From the NCBI RefSeq assembly GCF_011077955.1, contig NZ_JAALBX010000009.1, positions 109,832 to 173,831 of the forward strand: 64,000 nucleotides of DNA. The letters are read 5' to 3'. The translations under genes were made by a program, and so were the position numbers. Below are positions 9,447 through 22,806 of the stretch, one piece after another. The number at the start of each line of letters is the position of its first letter. Positions within the stretch are counted from its first letter, which is position 1. The notes below the pieces were generated by a model. The model worked only from the letters and a program-made list of their open reading frames with translations, did no database searches and was not told the DNA's origin. The DNA is from Citrobacter freundii (GTDB taxonomy: Bacteria; Pseudomonadota; Gammaproteobacteria; Enterobacterales; Enterobacteriaceae).

Positions 9447-10271
9447 TTACTCCATTGGCATCACTAACGGGTCAGGGTACTGATATTCAAAGCCAAGCTC
9501 ATTACAGATTCGGCTGCCATCAATAATTTTGCCGTTTCCCGGTTGGGCGCTGTCGCTAAAGTGCGGCGGCTCAAGACCGAGCTGGCGCGCCATGACCGGA
9601 TAAAATTCCGCACGGGTCGGATGACGCGGCGCACATATATTATAGACGTGACCGCCTTTCGGGGCCTGAAGCAGCAAGCTAATCGCACCGACAACGTCTT
9701 CCAGATGTACCAGATTCACGCCATGATTGCCGTTCGGCCCGGTTTTACCCGCAAAGAACCGCCCGGGATGCCGTCCTGGCCCAACCAGCCCGGCCAGACG
9801 CAGAATATCTACCGAGGTGCCCGGCAGGTGATGTAACCAGTCCTCCAGCTCCTTAAGCACTTTGCCGCTCTCAGTTTGCGGATGGCGCGGCGAGGATTCT
9901 TTATAGGTCCCTTCCGCATCGCCATACACCGAGGTGGAACTGGTGAAAATAATGCGCGGAATATTATGCGCCAGCGCGCTGTCGACGATTTCCTGCACGG
10001 CCTGAAGATAGAATTCGCCGTTACCGCCGGTGCGTCGTGCAGGGAGCGTCAGCACCAGGGCATCCACATTAAGCAGGTTATCCAGTTCACCGCTGTCGCA
10101 GATGACTTCCGGCTGTAATTGCAACTGACAGGCCTCAACGCCGCACATCCGCGCCGCGTCAACGCCATCGAGGGTAGTTTTGCTGCCCGTCACTTTCCAG
10201 CCGCGCGCATTCAACGCCAGCGCCAGCGGCATGCCAAGCCAGCCTAATCCGACTATCGCAACCTTTTTCAT
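9447..10271 (-). CDS. yeeZ: YeeZ, NAD(P)-binding SDR-like protein
   Basis: Predicted extended short-chain dehydrogenase/epimerase-like protein (274 residues, the E. coli YeeZ length) of unproven substrate. Seen: an N-terminal Rossmann motif GLGWLG (8-13), a central IIFTSSTSVYGDAEGTYKESS block with the YG typical of extended SDRs, and a VDILRLAGLVGPGRHPGRFF segment resembling sugar-nucleotide epimerases. The canonical YxxxK is not clearly present, so catalysis may be altered or absent. The start is the ATG at 10271, with AGGAGGGG upstream. The gene diverges from the his operon. Confidence 0.9.
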   Translation of the reverse strand: MKKVAIVGLGWLGMPLALALNARGWKVTGSKTTLDGVDAARMCGVEACQLQLQPEVICDSGELDNLLNVDALVLTLPARRTGGNGEFYLQAVQEIVDSALAHNIPRIIFTSSTSVYGDAEGTYKESSPRHPQTESGKVLKELEDWLHHLPGTSVDILRLAGLVGPGRHPGRFFAGKTGPNGNHGVNLVHLEDVVGAISLLLQAPKGGHVYNICAPRHPTRAEFYPVMARQLGLEPPHFSDSAQPGNGKIIDGSRICNELGFEYQYPDPLVMPME

Positions 10272-10423
10272 ACCCCCTCCTCTTTTCCCTTTTACGCCTT
10301 ACAGACGTAGTTATAACGTAAAACGCAACGCACATCCCATACTGTGGAGTGTAGGCTACGCCAGCCGCCATCTGCTGACAATTCACCTTCTAAAAACGAA
10401 ACGGAAATTGATGAAAAAAGGGC

Positions 10424-10453
10424 TTGCCACATCAGGCTTTTCTGGTTTAGGGT
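10424..10453 (+). promoter_or_regulatory. Probable his operon promoter
   Basis: TTGCCA (10424-10429), an 18-bp spacer and TAGGGT (10448-10453) lie 40 bp before the hisL start. They sit where the E. coli/Salmonella his promoter lies. The match is moderate and no start site can be shown from sequence. Confidence 0.5.
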
Positions 10454-10492
10454 AAATGCCAGAGTTTGAATAATCATTCATTAGAGAATTTT

Positions 10493-10543
10493 ATGACGCG
10501 CGTTCAGTTTAAACACCACCATCATCACCATCACCCTGACTAG
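10493..10543 (+). CDS. hisL: his operon leader peptide HisL
   Basis: A 16-residue ORF, MTRVQFKHHHHHHHPD, with seven consecutive His codons. Ribosome progress over the His codons reports histidyl-tRNA charging and sets the fold of the downstream leader RNA. This is the classic enterobacterial his attenuation system. It is preceded by a TTAGAGA-type weak ribosome binding site. Confidence 0.97.
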   Translation: MTRVQFKHHHHHHHPD

Positions 10544-10557
10544 TCTTTCAGGCGATG

Positions 10558-10641
10558 TGTGCTGGAAGACAGTTAGATCTTCCAGTGGTGCAGAACGCAA
10601 GAGAAAGCCCCCGGAAGATCACCTTCCGGGGGCTTTTTTTT
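10558..10641 (+). promoter_or_regulatory. his attenuator (alternative hairpins and terminator)
   Basis: A first hairpin arm pair (TGGAAGA around 10563-10569 with TCTTCCA around 10578-10584) is followed by a 12-bp GC-rich terminator stem. That stem is 10606-10617 pairing with 10623-10634, with a 5-nt loop and then an eight-base T-tract. The shared GGAAG/CTTCC segments allow mutually exclusive pairing, as in E. coli and Salmonella his leaders. Confidence 0.92.
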
Positions 10642-10721
10642 ACCCCGTCGTTTAAGGGTAATCAGGTGCAGTAAAACAGATAACGCACAACACAAATCAG
10701 GGTTTACGAGGAAAAGAGACA

Positions 10722-11621
10722 ATGACCGACACCAACCGTTTACGCATAGCTATTCAGAAATCCGGGCGTTTAAGTGATGATTCACGCGAATTGCTCGCAC
10801 GCTGCGGCATAAAAATTAATCTCCACACCCAGCGTCTGATCGCTCTTGCCGAAAACATGCCTATCGATATCCTGCGCGTACGCGATGACGATATCCCGGG
10901 CCTTGTGATGGATGGCGTGGTGGATCTCGGTATCATCGGTGAGAACGTGCTGGAAGAAGAGCTGTTAAACCGCCGCGCCCAGGGCGAAGACCCACGTTAT
11001 TTCACATTGCGTCGCCTGGATTTCGGCGGCTGCCGTCTCTCTATCGCCGCCCCCGTGGATGAACCCTGGGACGGCCCGCAAGGTCTCAACGGCAAACGTA
11101 TCGCCACCTCTTACCCGCACCTGCTTAAGCGTTACCTCGATCAAAAAGGCGTGCAGTTTAAATCGTGCCTGCTCAATGGTTCTGTTGAAGTCGCGCCGCG
11201 CGTGGGGCTGGCTGATGCTATTTGCGATCTGGTGTCTACCGGCGCCACGCTTGAGGCGAATGGTCTTCGCGAAACCGAAGTCATCTACCGCTCTAAAGCC
11301 TGCCTGATTCAGCGTGACGGCGAGATGCCCGAGACCAAACAACAGCTTATCGACAAACTCCTGACCCGCATTCAGGGCGTCATTCAGGCCCGTGAATCCA
11401 AATACATCATGCTGCACGCGCCGACCGACCGTCTGGACGATGTGATTGCCCTGCTGCCGGGCGCGGAACGTCCGACGATCCTGCCGCTGGCAGGCGATCA
11501 GCAGCGCGTAGCGATGCACATGGTCAGCAGCGAAACCCTGTTCTGGGAAACCATGGAAAAACTGAAATCTCTGGGCGCCAGTTCGATTCTGGTGCTGCCG
11601 ATTGAAAAGATGATGGAGTGA
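10722..11621 (+). CDS. hisG: ATP phosphoribosyltransferase HisG
   Basis: First enzyme of histidine synthesis: ATP + PRPP to phosphoribosyl-ATP. It is a cytoplasmic hexamer feedback-inhibited by histidine. The 299 residues are the long-form HisG length, with a C-terminal regulatory ACT-like domain (about 225-299). Seen: [10 protein letters not shown] at the N-terminus, a [13 protein letters not shown] block, and the PRPP-binding loop region [16 protein letters not shown] (about 168-183). The start ATG at 10722 has GAGG upstream. It follows the attenuator directly and is the first structural gene of the operon. Confidence 0.97.
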   Translation: MTDTNRLRIAIQKSGRLSDDSRELLARCGIKINLHTQRLIALAENMPIDILRVRDDDIPGLVMDGVVDLGIIGENVLEEELLNRRAQGEDPRYFTLRRLDFGGCRLSIAAPVDEPWDGPQGLNGKRIATSYPHLLKRYLDQKGVQFKSCLLNGSVEVAPRVGLADAICDLVSTGATLEANGLRETEVIYRSKACLIQRDGEMPETKQQLIDKLLTRIQGVIQARESKYIMLHAPTDRLDDVIALLPGAERPTILPLAGDQQRVAMHMVSSETLFWETMEKLKSLGASSILVLPIEKMME

Positions 11622-11625
11622 CATC

Positions 11626-14003
<2,378 letters not shown>

Positions 14004-14005
14004 GT

Positions 14006-15073
14006 ATGAGTCAGAAGATCCTCTTTATTGACCGTGACGGCACTTTAATTTCAGAACCGCCGGAAGATTTCCAGGTCGACCGGTTTAACAAGCTGGCGCT
14101 GGAGCCTGATGTTATCCCGCAACTGCGTAAACTTCAGGACGCGGGTTACCGGCTGGTAATGATAACCAACCAGGACGGGCTGGGAACCGCCAGTTTCCCG
14201 CAGGATGATTTCGACGGCCCGCACAACCTGATGATGCAGATTTTCACCTCTCAGGGGGTGAATTTTGAAGAGGTCTTAATTTGCCCGCATCTGCCGGCGG
14301 ATAACTGCGAATGCCGTAAACCGAAAACCCAACTGGTCACGGCATACCTTGAGCCAGACGCTATGGATCGCGCCAACAGCTATGTGATTGGCGACCGTGC
14401 GACGGACATCCAGCTTGCCGAAAATATGGGGATCACGGGGCTGCGCTATGATCGTGCCGAGCTGGGCTGGGCGAAAATCGCCGAGCAACTGACCCGCCGC
14501 GATCGTTACGCCCGCGTTGAGCGCTGCACCAAAGAGACCCAAATCGAGGTTGAGGTATGGCTCGACCGTGAAGGCGGCAGCAAGATCCACACCGGCGTAG
14601 GCTTCTTCGATCACATGCTTGATCAAATCGCCACTCACGGCGGCTTTCGCATGAACATCACGGTGAAAGGCGATTTGTATATTGACGATCACCACACTGT
14701 AGAAGATACCGGCCTTGCGCTCGGCGAAGCGCTCAAGCTCGCTCTGGGCGACAAACGCGGCATTGCGCGCTTCGGCTTTGTCCTGCCGATGGATGAATGC
14801 CTGGCGCGTTGTGCGCTGGATATTTCGGGGCGTCCGCACCTTGAATATAAAGCAGATTTCACCTTCCAGCGCGTGGGCGATTTGAGCACGGAGATGGTGG
14901 AACACTTCTTCCGCTCACTGTCTTACACCATGGGCGTTACATTGCATTTGAAGACCAAAGGCAAAAACGATCATCACCGCGTGGAAAGCCTGTTTAAAGC
15001 CTTTGGCCGCACACTGCGCCAGGCAATCCGTGTGGAAGGCGACACCCTTCCTTCTTCGAAAGGAGTGCTGTAA
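14006..15073 (+). CDS. hisB: Bifunctional histidinol-phosphatase / imidazoleglycerol-phosphate dehydratase HisB
   Basis: Enterobacterial fusion of 355 residues. The N-terminal HAD phosphatase (about 1-165) has FIDRDGTLI with nucleophile Asp9 and Asp11, a [15 protein letters not shown] zinc loop and a [14 protein letters not shown] motif. The C-terminal IGP dehydratase (about 166-355) has [28 protein letters not shown] and [13 protein letters not shown], whose His/Glu clusters bind Mn. It performs steps 7 and 9 of histidine synthesis. The stop shares one base with the hisH start (TAATG). Confidence 0.97.
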   Translation: MSQKILFIDRDGTLISEPPEDFQVDRFNKLALEPDVIPQLRKLQDAGYRLVMITNQDGLGTASFPQDDFDGPHNLMMQIFTSQGVNFEEVLICPHLPADNCECRKPKTQLVTAYLEPDAMDRANSYVIGDRATDIQLAENMGITGLRYDRAELGWAKIAEQLTRRDRYARVERCTKETQIEVEVWLDREGGSKIHTGVGFFDHMLDQIATHGGFRMNITVKGDLYIDDHHTVEDTGLALGEALKLALGDKRGIARFGFVLPMDECLARCALDISGRPHLEYKADFTFQRVGDLSTEMVEHFFRSLSYTMGVTLHLKTKGKNDHHRVESLFKAFGRTLRQAIRVEGDTLPSSKGVL

Positions 15074-15663
15074 TGGACGTGGTGATTCTGGATACCGGAT
15101 GCGCCAATCTCTCTTCCGTAAAATGGGCGATTCAGCGCCTGGGCTATGAGCCGCAGGTGAGCCGCGATGCCGACGTGGTGCTGCGCGCCGACAAACTGTT
15201 TCTTCCAGGCGTCGGAACGGCGCAGGCCGCGATGGATCAACTTCGCGAGCGCGATCTTATTGAGCTGATTAAAGCCTGCACCCAGCCTGTGTTGGGCATT
15301 TGCCTCGGAATGCAATTGCTTGGCGCCCGTAGCGAAGAAAGCCAGGGCGTTGAAACGCTGGGGATTATCGAAGAAGCGGTGCCCAAAATGACCGACTTCG
15401 GCCTGCCGCTGCCGCACATGGGCTGGAACCGCGTCTACCCGAAAGCGGGCAATCGCCTGTTCAACGGGATTGAAGACGGCGCGTATTTCTATTTTGTGCA
15501 CAGTTACGCCATGCCCGTGAACACCTACACCATCGCACAGTGCAACTACGGCGAGCCCTTTACCGCCGCTGTGCAGAAAGACAATTTTTACGGTGTGCAA
15601 TTTCACCCGGAACGCTCCGGGGCCGCTGGCGCGCAGTTGCTGAAAAATTTCCTGGAGATGTAA
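15073..15663 (+). CDS. hisH: Imidazole glycerol phosphate synthase glutaminase subunit HisH
   Basis: Class I glutamine amidotransferase that supplies ammonia through a channel to HisF. 196 residues. Seen: [12 protein letters not shown] (oxyanion-strand region), nucleophile Cys77 in [10 protein letters not shown], and the catalytic His-x-Glu in VQFHPERSG near residues 178-180. It works as a 1:1 heterodimer with HisF, encoded two genes downstream. The start overlaps the hisB stop by one base, and hisA begins immediately after its stop. Confidence 0.97.
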   Translation: MDVVILDTGCANLSSVKWAIQRLGYEPQVSRDADVVLRADKLFLPGVGTAQAAMDQLRERDLIELIKACTQPVLGICLGMQLLGARSEESQGVETLGIIEEAVPKMTDFGLPLPHMGWNRVYPKAGNRLFNGIEDGAYFYFVHSYAMPVNTYTIAQCNYGEPFTAAVQKDNFYGVQFHPERSGAAGAQLLKNFLEM

Positions 15664-17152
<1,489 letters not shown>

Positions 17153-17159
<7 letters not shown>

Positions 17160-17764
17160 CTGACGCACTACGCGCGCAACTGGATTTTGAAAAAACCGAC
17201 GGGCTGTTGCCGGTGGTAGTGCAACACGCAGCTTCTGGCGAAGTGTTGATGCTGGGATATATGAACGGCGAAGCGCTGGACAAAACGCAGCAAACCGGCA
17301 ACGTCACCTTTTACTCGCGCACCAAACAGCGGCTGTGGACCAAAGGCGAAACCTCGGGGAATTTCCTGAATGTTGTCAGCATCACGCCGGATTGCGATAA
17401 CGACACGCTGCTGGTACTGGCTAACCCCATTGGCCCGACCTGCCATAAAGGTACATCCAGCTGCTTTGGCAATGTGCATCACCAGTGGCATTTTCTGTAT
17501 CAGTTAGAACAGCTGCTGGCCGAGCGCAAACACGCCGACCCGGCAAGTTCTTATACCGCCAAACTGTATGCCAGCGGCACTAAGCGTATCGCGCAGAAAG
17601 TCGGTGAAGAAGGCGTGGAAACGGCACTGGCGGCCACAGTGAACGACCGCGAAGAACTGACCAACGAAGCGTCTGATTTAATGTATCACCTGCTGGTGCT
17701 GTTGCAGGATCAGGAGCTAGATTTAGGGAAAGTGATTGAGAATTTGCGGGGAAGGCATAAGTAG
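17153..17764 (+). CDS. hisI: Bifunctional phosphoribosyl-AMP cyclohydrolase / phosphoribosyl-ATP pyrophosphatase HisIE
   Basis: Fusion of 203 residues for steps 2 and 3 of histidine synthesis. The N-terminal cyclohydrolase (about 1-115) has [35 protein letters not shown], a DCDNDTLL metal site and the Cys-containing [13 protein letters not shown]. The C-terminal pyrophosphatase (about 116-203) has the MazG-like [13 protein letters not shown] and [14 protein letters not shown] helices. It is the last gene of the his operon. Confidence 0.96.
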
Positions 17765-17769
17765 GATGT

Positions 17770-17800
17770 AAAAAAGGCCGGGTAACCGGCCTAAAGTTAT
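17770..17800. terminator. Terminator hairpin between hisI and the leftward surface-polysaccharide genes
   Basis: A 7-bp perfect GC-rich stem (AGGCCGG 17775-17781 with CCGGCCT 17786-17792). On the minus strand it is followed by six T, an excellent terminator for the leftward polysaccharide cluster. On the plus strand the tract is AAAGTTATTT, so his termination would be weaker. The AT-rich 17801-17920 holds nothing recognisable. Confidence 0.75.
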
Positions 17801-17920
17801 TTAATTGAAGTTAACAAATTTCATTCTATAAAATCCAACTATATCGGCAACAGAATGACCAGCAGAGCAATATTTGAAGCATTTCAAATAAACAATAAAT
17901 CTTAACACCCGTTAAAAATA

Positions 17921-18265
17921 TTATTCATTTTCATTTTTTTTAAACCTTTTCAAATTTGCTTCTTTAATAGCTAATCGGCGAACTAGTTTAGTTAGGAGTT
18001 CAGAATTTTCTTTATCTCTAATCCGTATAACCAAAAACTCAAACATAACGTAAGTTAGGAAAATGTAGAGAAGTAAGTCTGCACCTCTACCTACGCCTAA
18101 AAGATTAGCCACATGAGTCAGGTTTTCAGGTACCCATATAAAGTAAATCCCAATTAAACAAATCACAGCTAGTATTGAAGCAAAAAATCTTACGCGACCC
18201 ATTCTAAGCCAACCGCAAAGAGCCAGAATGAAAAACCCTAAAGTTAATAGTATTTGTACAATCAT
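17921..18265 (-). CDS. DUF2304-type small membrane protein, partner of the adjacent GT2
   Basis: 114 residues with three hydrophobic segments (about 1-20, 28-50 and 60-85) and a basic C-terminal tail (TKLVRRLAIKEANLKRFKKNENE). The shape and gene context match the DUF2304 family, which is usually encoded beside polyprenyl-phosphate sugar transferases. Its start overlaps the end of the GT2 gene by 4 bp (ATGA), implying translational coupling. The inferred role is a membrane partner or anchor for that soluble GT2. No catalytic motif is visible. Confidence 0.75.
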   Translation of the reverse strand: MIVQILLTLGFFILALCGWLRMGRVRFFASILAVICLIGIYFIWVPENLTHVANLLGVGRGADLLLYIFLTYVMFEFLVIRIRDKENSELLTKLVRRLAIKEANLKRFKKNENE

Positions 18266-18939
18266 TTATGAATTCGCCCTATGAAAAGTTCGAGTAGTAT
18301 ATTAATTGAATTCGAGAGCTTTTGGCCTTTTTGCAAAGAATATTCTGTGTAAGTAATAGAGGATGGGATTTCAGCCACTTTTAATTTATGTTTCGCAATT
18401 TCTTCAAGTATTTCTGAGGCGTGCGCCATTCTGTTCTGTTTAATTTCTATTTTTTTGGCAGCGGCATTAGTAAAACAACGCAAACCATTGTGAGCATCCG
18501 TAACCTTTAAACCAGTAGTTATACGAGTAAATAAAACTGCACATTTAAGCACTAACCGTCTTCTCATGGGCATATTATGTGTTTCTCCCAAAAAACGGCT
18601 ACCGATAACAACGTCAACATCTGGTTCAGCAGCTTTGTCGAGTAATTTTTGAATATCCTCAACATGGTGCTGACCGTCTGCATCAAAAGTGACTATGTAT
18701 TCAACATTATTTTCGATGCAAAAGGTGATGCCCGTAGCTAATGCTGCTCCTTGCCCTAAATTGATTATATGACTTATAACGAACGCCCCGCCAGCCTCAG
18801 CTTCTGCGGCAGTATTATCTGAGCTACCGTCATCAACAACTATTACAGTAGGCCATGTCATAACTAAGTCTTCGATGACTTTTCTTATAACTTTACCTTC
18901 ATTATATGCAGCTATTACAACCCACGTATTTTCTTTCAT
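18262..18939 (-). CDS. GT2 glycosyltransferase, polyprenyl-phosphate sugar synthase type (GtrB/DPM1-like)
   Basis: 225 residues. Seen: VVIAAYNEGKVIRKVIEDL, VVDDGSSDNTA, the metal-binding DAD in VTFDADGQHH (Asp86, Asp88), DVVIGSRFLG, and DAHNGLRCF corresponding to the DxxxGxR of the DPM1/GtrB group. It lacks the C-terminal membrane helices of GtrB; the overlapping DUF2304 gene probably supplies membrane contact. The predicted reaction is NDP-sugar + undecaprenyl phosphate to Und-P-sugar for a periplasmic transferase, here probably the 19319-21211 product. The sugar cannot be read from the sequence. Confidence 0.82.
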   Translation of the reverse strand: MKENTWVVIAAYNEGKVIRKVIEDLVMTWPTVIVVDDGSSDNTAAEAEAGGAFVISHIINLGQGAALATGITFCIENNVEYIVTFDADGQHHVEDIQKLLDKAAEPDVDVVIGSRFLGETHNMPMRRRLVLKCAVLFTRITTGLKVTDAHNGLRCFTNAAAKKIEIKQNRMAHASEILEEIAKHKLKVAEIPSSITYTEYSLQKGQKLSNSINILLELFIGRIHK

Positions 18940-18942
18940 ATA

Positions 18943-19296
18943 TTACCCACCACGCGTTGCGACGATAACACCCAAAATGATAATTCCACCACCGATAAAA
19001 GTAGCAAGTCTCATGGGCTCTTTAAAAATCAGATAATCAAGAAATGGAACGATTAAAAAACCTAACGCAAACATAGGATATGCTAATGTTAATGACACTT
19101 TTCTCAGAATCATAACCCATAGAAGAGTAGAACCACCATAAACACAAACAGCCAAATAAAACCAAGGATTCAAAACAAGCTTAAAAATATCATCTGGAAT
19201 GGTAACTATAGTCATTGCTGTCTTTTTTAAGAGCAAATTCCCTATCGCCAGACCAGTGACACATAAAAGCAGAATAAGATATAGAGCGGAAGACAT
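18943..19296 (-). CDS. Small EamA/SMR-like four-helix membrane protein, candidate Und-P-sugar flippase
   Basis: 117 residues with four hydrophobic segments and a LRKVSLTLAYPMFALGFLIVPFLDYLIFKEP block. This is typical of the EamA/SMR group used by ArnE/ArnF-type flippases. Between a GtrB-like GT2 and a GT-C-like protein, its inferred job is flipping the Und-P-sugar, the role GtrA has in classic gtr clusters. The start is set at the ATG at 19296 (MSSALYLILL), preceded by GAGG at 5 nt. The longer open frame to 19377 runs into the upstream gene and is not needed. Confidence 0.75.
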   Translation of the reverse strand: MSSALYLILLLCVTGLAIGNLLLKKTAMTIVTIPDDIFKLVLNPWFYLAVCVYGGSTLLWVMILRKVSLTLAYPMFALGFLIVPFLDYLIFKEPMRLATFIGGGIIILGVIVATRGG

Positions 19297-19318
19297 ACAA
19301 TCCTCGTTTGTTTTAAAG

Positions 19319-21211
19319 TTAATAGGTTGAAGACTTACGTCTTTGAAAAATAAAAAGCATAAGATAAATTGAAACAATTACTGAAGGCCACATATACCTA
19401 TAATCTTGAGATCCAGCCAATACTAACCAACCAGCAGCATTAAGAAAAGCCGGAGTAAACACAATAAAAAAAGCATATCCATATACGATGGATAGTATGA
19501 CTGCAAAAAACAACCCAAAAATAAAATATCCAGCGGGACGAAAATAAGTTTGCCAATCCATAAACAGAAAGTCTTGCATCTGGATTACTTTTTCCTTTAA
19601 ATGCGGCATTTTGGAAGCCATTGTCAATTGTAGCTCATTCTTAACTGGCAACTCGATAATTTCATTAGGAGAAATAGTCAAATAATCATCTTGATTAGGC
19701 GTTATCCTCCAAACAAATGAAGTCACGCAAGCCTGATGCTTTAAAAAAACAAATGGGTTTGCCAAGATCATTTTGAAAGCAAGCTTGTTTATTTGAGTGC
19801 TATTCTTACTAAGAAAATCATAAGAAATGTTTTTATCCCAAAATAATGGAACTACTGACTTACAGTTATACTGGCTTTGCCAAGATGATTGAGGAAGAAT
19901 AGTATTGACTAACTTTTGACCTTCATCATCCAATTTTACATTTGATTTTTCCATTGCACCGATTACATGAACAGCATATATCGCTTTATAATGTTGTCCG
20001 ATAGGGGCAGCTCCTAGTAAAGAAAGCAGAATGGTTTTAGAAAACACAAACAGAAAAAGTTGAAAAGCTAACACACTACTTATTTTTATTTTGTTAATTC
20101 GTCCTTTAACACAAACTAACAATAATAAAAAATATGGAGCGACTATTGCTATTCCGTTATGGCGCATAGTAAAAACAAGTATTCCTGCAATACATATAGC
20201 AGCTAAGCTTTTATAATCTATATGCCAATTGAGACGAGCAATTCGCAAGCTAAAAATAGTTAAAAGAAGTATTCCGATTGTAAATGGTATATCCTTCCAC
20301 AGCGTAGAAATTAATAAAAAAGTTGGAGGAAACGCTGAAAATAAAAATGCCGCAGCGAATAAAAAATACTTATTAACACCCCAGTTTTTTAATTCGTTGA
20401 AACCTATCCCAATAACCACGGAGAAAAGAATCGCCTGACTTAAAATTATTATTTGGGGGTGCGGATATAAATGATAAAGGCTTGCGTATAGTAGCGTCGA
20501 TAACACAGGATGTGCATCATTATAACTTTTGGTGACAATTTGATGCCATTGCGTCAAAGAGTCTGGCGACATCTGTGCAGGCCAATATAAAAAAGTAGAA
20601 ATGAAGAAAATAAATAAGCATGGTAACGAATAAATAACGACTGCCGCGGGAACTATTTTTTTTGCATTAATTGGTACTTTGCAACCGCCTCTTGTTAATC
20701 GAAATAACATGAAAAAAGCAATGTATAGAGTGACAAAATAAAAGAAGAACTTAGTTAATGTTGATATATAATTAATTTTTGAACCAGGAATATCAGAAAT
20801 TTTTAATTTTACAACCCCAGCCTCATTAGCAAATAAATTGTAATCTCTGGAATAATTACCAGTAATAACTTTAGCAAAACCAGAATAAGGAGTTTTAATG
20901 AAAATCAATTCAGCATCGGAATCTAAAGAGTCATTAATGAAAATCGTTGCAGGTTGATGTTGATAAGAAACAAGTACTTTTTCTTTATAATCCCATTCAT
21001 TAAAAATATTCTTTTTTGAATCAGTAATAAGTGCAGTTGTGCTTCTATCCAACCAAACTTCACTTGATTTTGCGTCTACTTGTTTTTCTCCTGTTGCGAT
21101 AATTTTCAAACCTAATGGAAAATTATAAACAGGTTTAAAAGGAAGCATGCATATAAACATAAAGGAAAAGAATAATATTAAAAGGTGATGTGATCGTTCC
21201 ATGCCCACCAT
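19319..21211 (-). CDS. Large multi-pass membrane protein, GT-C-like (DUF6020-type) candidate glycosyltransferase
   Basis: About 630 residues, AT-rich. Seen: one N-terminal helix, a soluble periplasmic-type domain of about 150 residues, then about ten hydrophobic segments. The first large loop carries SPDSLTQW followed by NDAHP, the acidic motif pattern of GT-C/DUF6020 polysaccharide transferases that use polyprenyl-linked donors. The downstream genes (flippase-like, Und-P-sugar synthase, DUF2304) complete a gtr-like set. The start is uncertain: the frame opens with TTG at 21259. The ATG at 21211 is chosen because AGAGG lies 10 nt upstream; 21202 is also possible. Acceptor and sugar are unknown, but the O-antigen is the natural candidate. 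Confidence 0.7.
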   Translation of the reverse strand: MVGMERSHHLLILFFSFMFICMLPFKPVYNFPLGLKIIATGEKQVDAKSSEVWLDRSTTALITDSKKNIFNEWDYKEKVLVSYQHQPATIFINDSLDSDAELIFIKTPYSGFAKVITGNYSRDYNLFANEAGVVKLKISDIPGSKINYISTLTKFFFYFVTLYIAFFMLFRLTRGGCKVPINAKKIVPAAVVIYSLPCLFIFFISTFLYWPAQMSPDSLTQWHQIVTKSYNDAHPVLSTLLYASLYHLYPHPQIIILSQAILFSVVIGIGFNELKNWGVNKYFLFAAAFLFSAFPPTFLLISTLWKDIPFTIGILLLTIFSLRIARLNWHIDYKSLAAICIAGILVFTMRHNGIAIVAPYFLLLLVCVKGRINKIKISSVLAFQLFLFVFSKTILLSLLGAAPIGQHYKAIYAVHVIGAMEKSNVKLDDEGQKLVNTILPQSSWQSQYNCKSVVPLFWDKNISYDFLSKNSTQINKLAFKMILANPFVFLKHQACVTSFVWRITPNQDDYLTISPNEIIELPVKNELQLTMASKMPHLKEKVIQMQDFLFMDWQTYFRPAGYFIFGLFFAVILSIVYGYAFFIVFTPAFLNAAGWLVLAGSQDYRYMWPSVIVSIYLMLFIFQRRKSSTY

Positions 21212-21311
21212 TGACTCATTGCCTCTTATCATACTCATAAAAAATTTTATTAAATCCAAGCGAAAAAATGTAATATTTTTTCGCTTGGTAAGTTGAAACC
21301 AGCTAATGAAA

Positions 21312-22721
21312 TTAATTCATCCACTCAGTATGGAATATACCGTCTTTATCGGTACGCTTATAGGTATGCGCACCAAAGTAGTCGCGCTGAGCTTGAATCA
21401 GGTTAGCAGGCAGTACGGCGGCACGGTAGCTGTCATAGTAAGCAATAGCAGCTGAGAAAGTCGGCGTCGGGATACCATTCTGAACAGCATAAGCTACTAC
21501 ATCACGCAGCGCCTGCTGATAATCGTCAGCCGCTTTTTTGAAGTACGGCGCTAACAGCAAATTAGCGATAGACGGGTTTTCAGCATAGGCATCGGTGATT
21601 TTCTGCAGGAATTGCGCGCGAATGATGCAACCAGCGCGGAAAATCTTAGCAATTTCACCGTAGTTGAGGTTCCAGTTATTTTCTTCGGACGCCGCACGCA
21701 GCTGAGAGAAGCCCTGCGCGTAAGAAACTATCTTACCGAGGTACAATGCGCGACGGACTTTCTCAATAAATTCTGCTTTATCGCCGGTAAATGGTTTCAC
21801 TTCCGGGCCACTCAGCACCTTAGATGCCGCAACGCGCTGCTCTTTCAGAGAAGAGATATAACGCGCGAATACTGACTCGGTGATAAGCGACAGCGGTTCG
21901 CCCAGATCAAGCGAGCTCTGGCTGGTCCATTTACCGGTACCTTTGTTTGCCGCTTCATCCAGGATTACATCAACCAGGTAAATACCGTTTTCATCTTTCT
22001 TAGTAAAGATGTCTTTGGTGATGTCGATAAGATAGCTGCTGAGTTCGCCTTTGTTCCACTCGGTAAAGGTATCAGCTAATTCAGGGTTGGAAAGATTCAG
22101 GCCGTGCTTAAGCAGAGAGTAAGCCTCGGCGATAAGCTGCATGTCGCCGTATTCAATGCCGTTATGAACCATTTTCACATAGTGGCCCGCACCGTCAGCA
22201 CCGATATAGGTCACGCACGGCTCGCCATCTTCTGCTACCGCTGCGATTTGCTTCAGAATTGGCGCAACCAGTTCATAGGCTTCTTTCTGACCGCCAGGCA
22301 TAATGGAAGGACCTTTAAGCGCGCCTTCTTCACCGCCGGAAACACCGGTACCAATGAAGTTAAAGCCTTCAGCAGACAGCTCACGATTACGGCGAATGGT
22401 GTCGTGGTAATAGGTGTTACCACCATCAATAATAATGTCACCCTTATCCAAATATGGCTTCAGGGAGTTGATAGCAGCATCAGTGCCAGCACCCGCTTTT
22501 ACCATTAACAGGATACGACGCGGGGTTTCCAGAGACTCAACAAACTCCTGAACGGTATAGTAAGGCACTAATTTTTTGCCCGGGTTCTCGGCAACGACTT
22601 CTTCGGTTTTTTCACGAGAGCGGTTGAAAATGGATACGGTATAACCACGGCTTTCGATGTTGAGCGCAAGGTTGCGCCCCATCACGGCCATACCGACAAC
22701 GCCGATCTGTTGCTTGGACAT
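21312..22721 (-). CDS. gnd: 6-phosphogluconate dehydrogenase, decarboxylating (Gnd)
   Basis: Oxidative pentose phosphate enzyme: 6-phosphogluconate + NADP to ribulose 5-phosphate + CO2. 469 residues (E. coli 468). Seen: the Rossmann motif [21 protein letters not shown] (about 6-26), the ILLMVKAG strand, [19 protein letters not shown], the catalytic [13 protein letters not shown] with Lys, and C-terminal [12 protein letters not shown](K)R. The classic conserved gene at the edge of the O-antigen locus, it is less AT-rich than both flanks. It is known in enterics for allelic exchange hitch-hiking with O-antigen genes. AGGAG upstream of the ATG at 22721. Confidence 0.97.
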   Translation of the reverse strand: MSKQQIGVVGMAVMGRNLALNIESRGYTVSIFNRSREKTEEVVAENPGKKLVPYYTVQEFVESLETPRRILLMVKAGAGTDAAINSLKPYLDKGDIIIDGGNTYYHDTIRRNRELSAEGFNFIGTGVSGGEEGALKGPSIMPGGQKEAYELVAPILKQIAAVAEDGEPCVTYIGADGAGHYVKMVHNGIEYGDMQLIAEAYSLLKHGLNLSNPELADTFTEWNKGELSSYLIDITKDIFTKKDENGIYLVDVILDEAANKGTGKWTSQSSLDLGEPLSLITESVFARYISSLKEQRVAASKVLSGPEVKPFTGDKAEFIEKVRRALYLGKIVSYAQGFSQLRAASEENNWNLNYGEIAKIFRAGCIIRAQFLQKITDAYAENPSIANLLLAPYFKKAADDYQQALRDVVAYAVQNGIPTPTFSAAIAYYDSYRAAVLPANLIQAQRDYFGAHTYKRTDKDGIFHTEWMN

Positions 22722-22806
22722 TATTTACTCCTATCAGGTGATTGCCTTTCAAAAAAAATTTAGTGGAAATTAAACTAAAAATTCTAAGATATTAAAAATA
22801 TGCTCA

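Noticed and set aside
19296..19377. N-terminal extension of the EamA-like gene
   Set aside because: The extra 27 codons overlap the end of the upstream membrane-protein gene, and the ATG at 19296 has a proper GAGG site.
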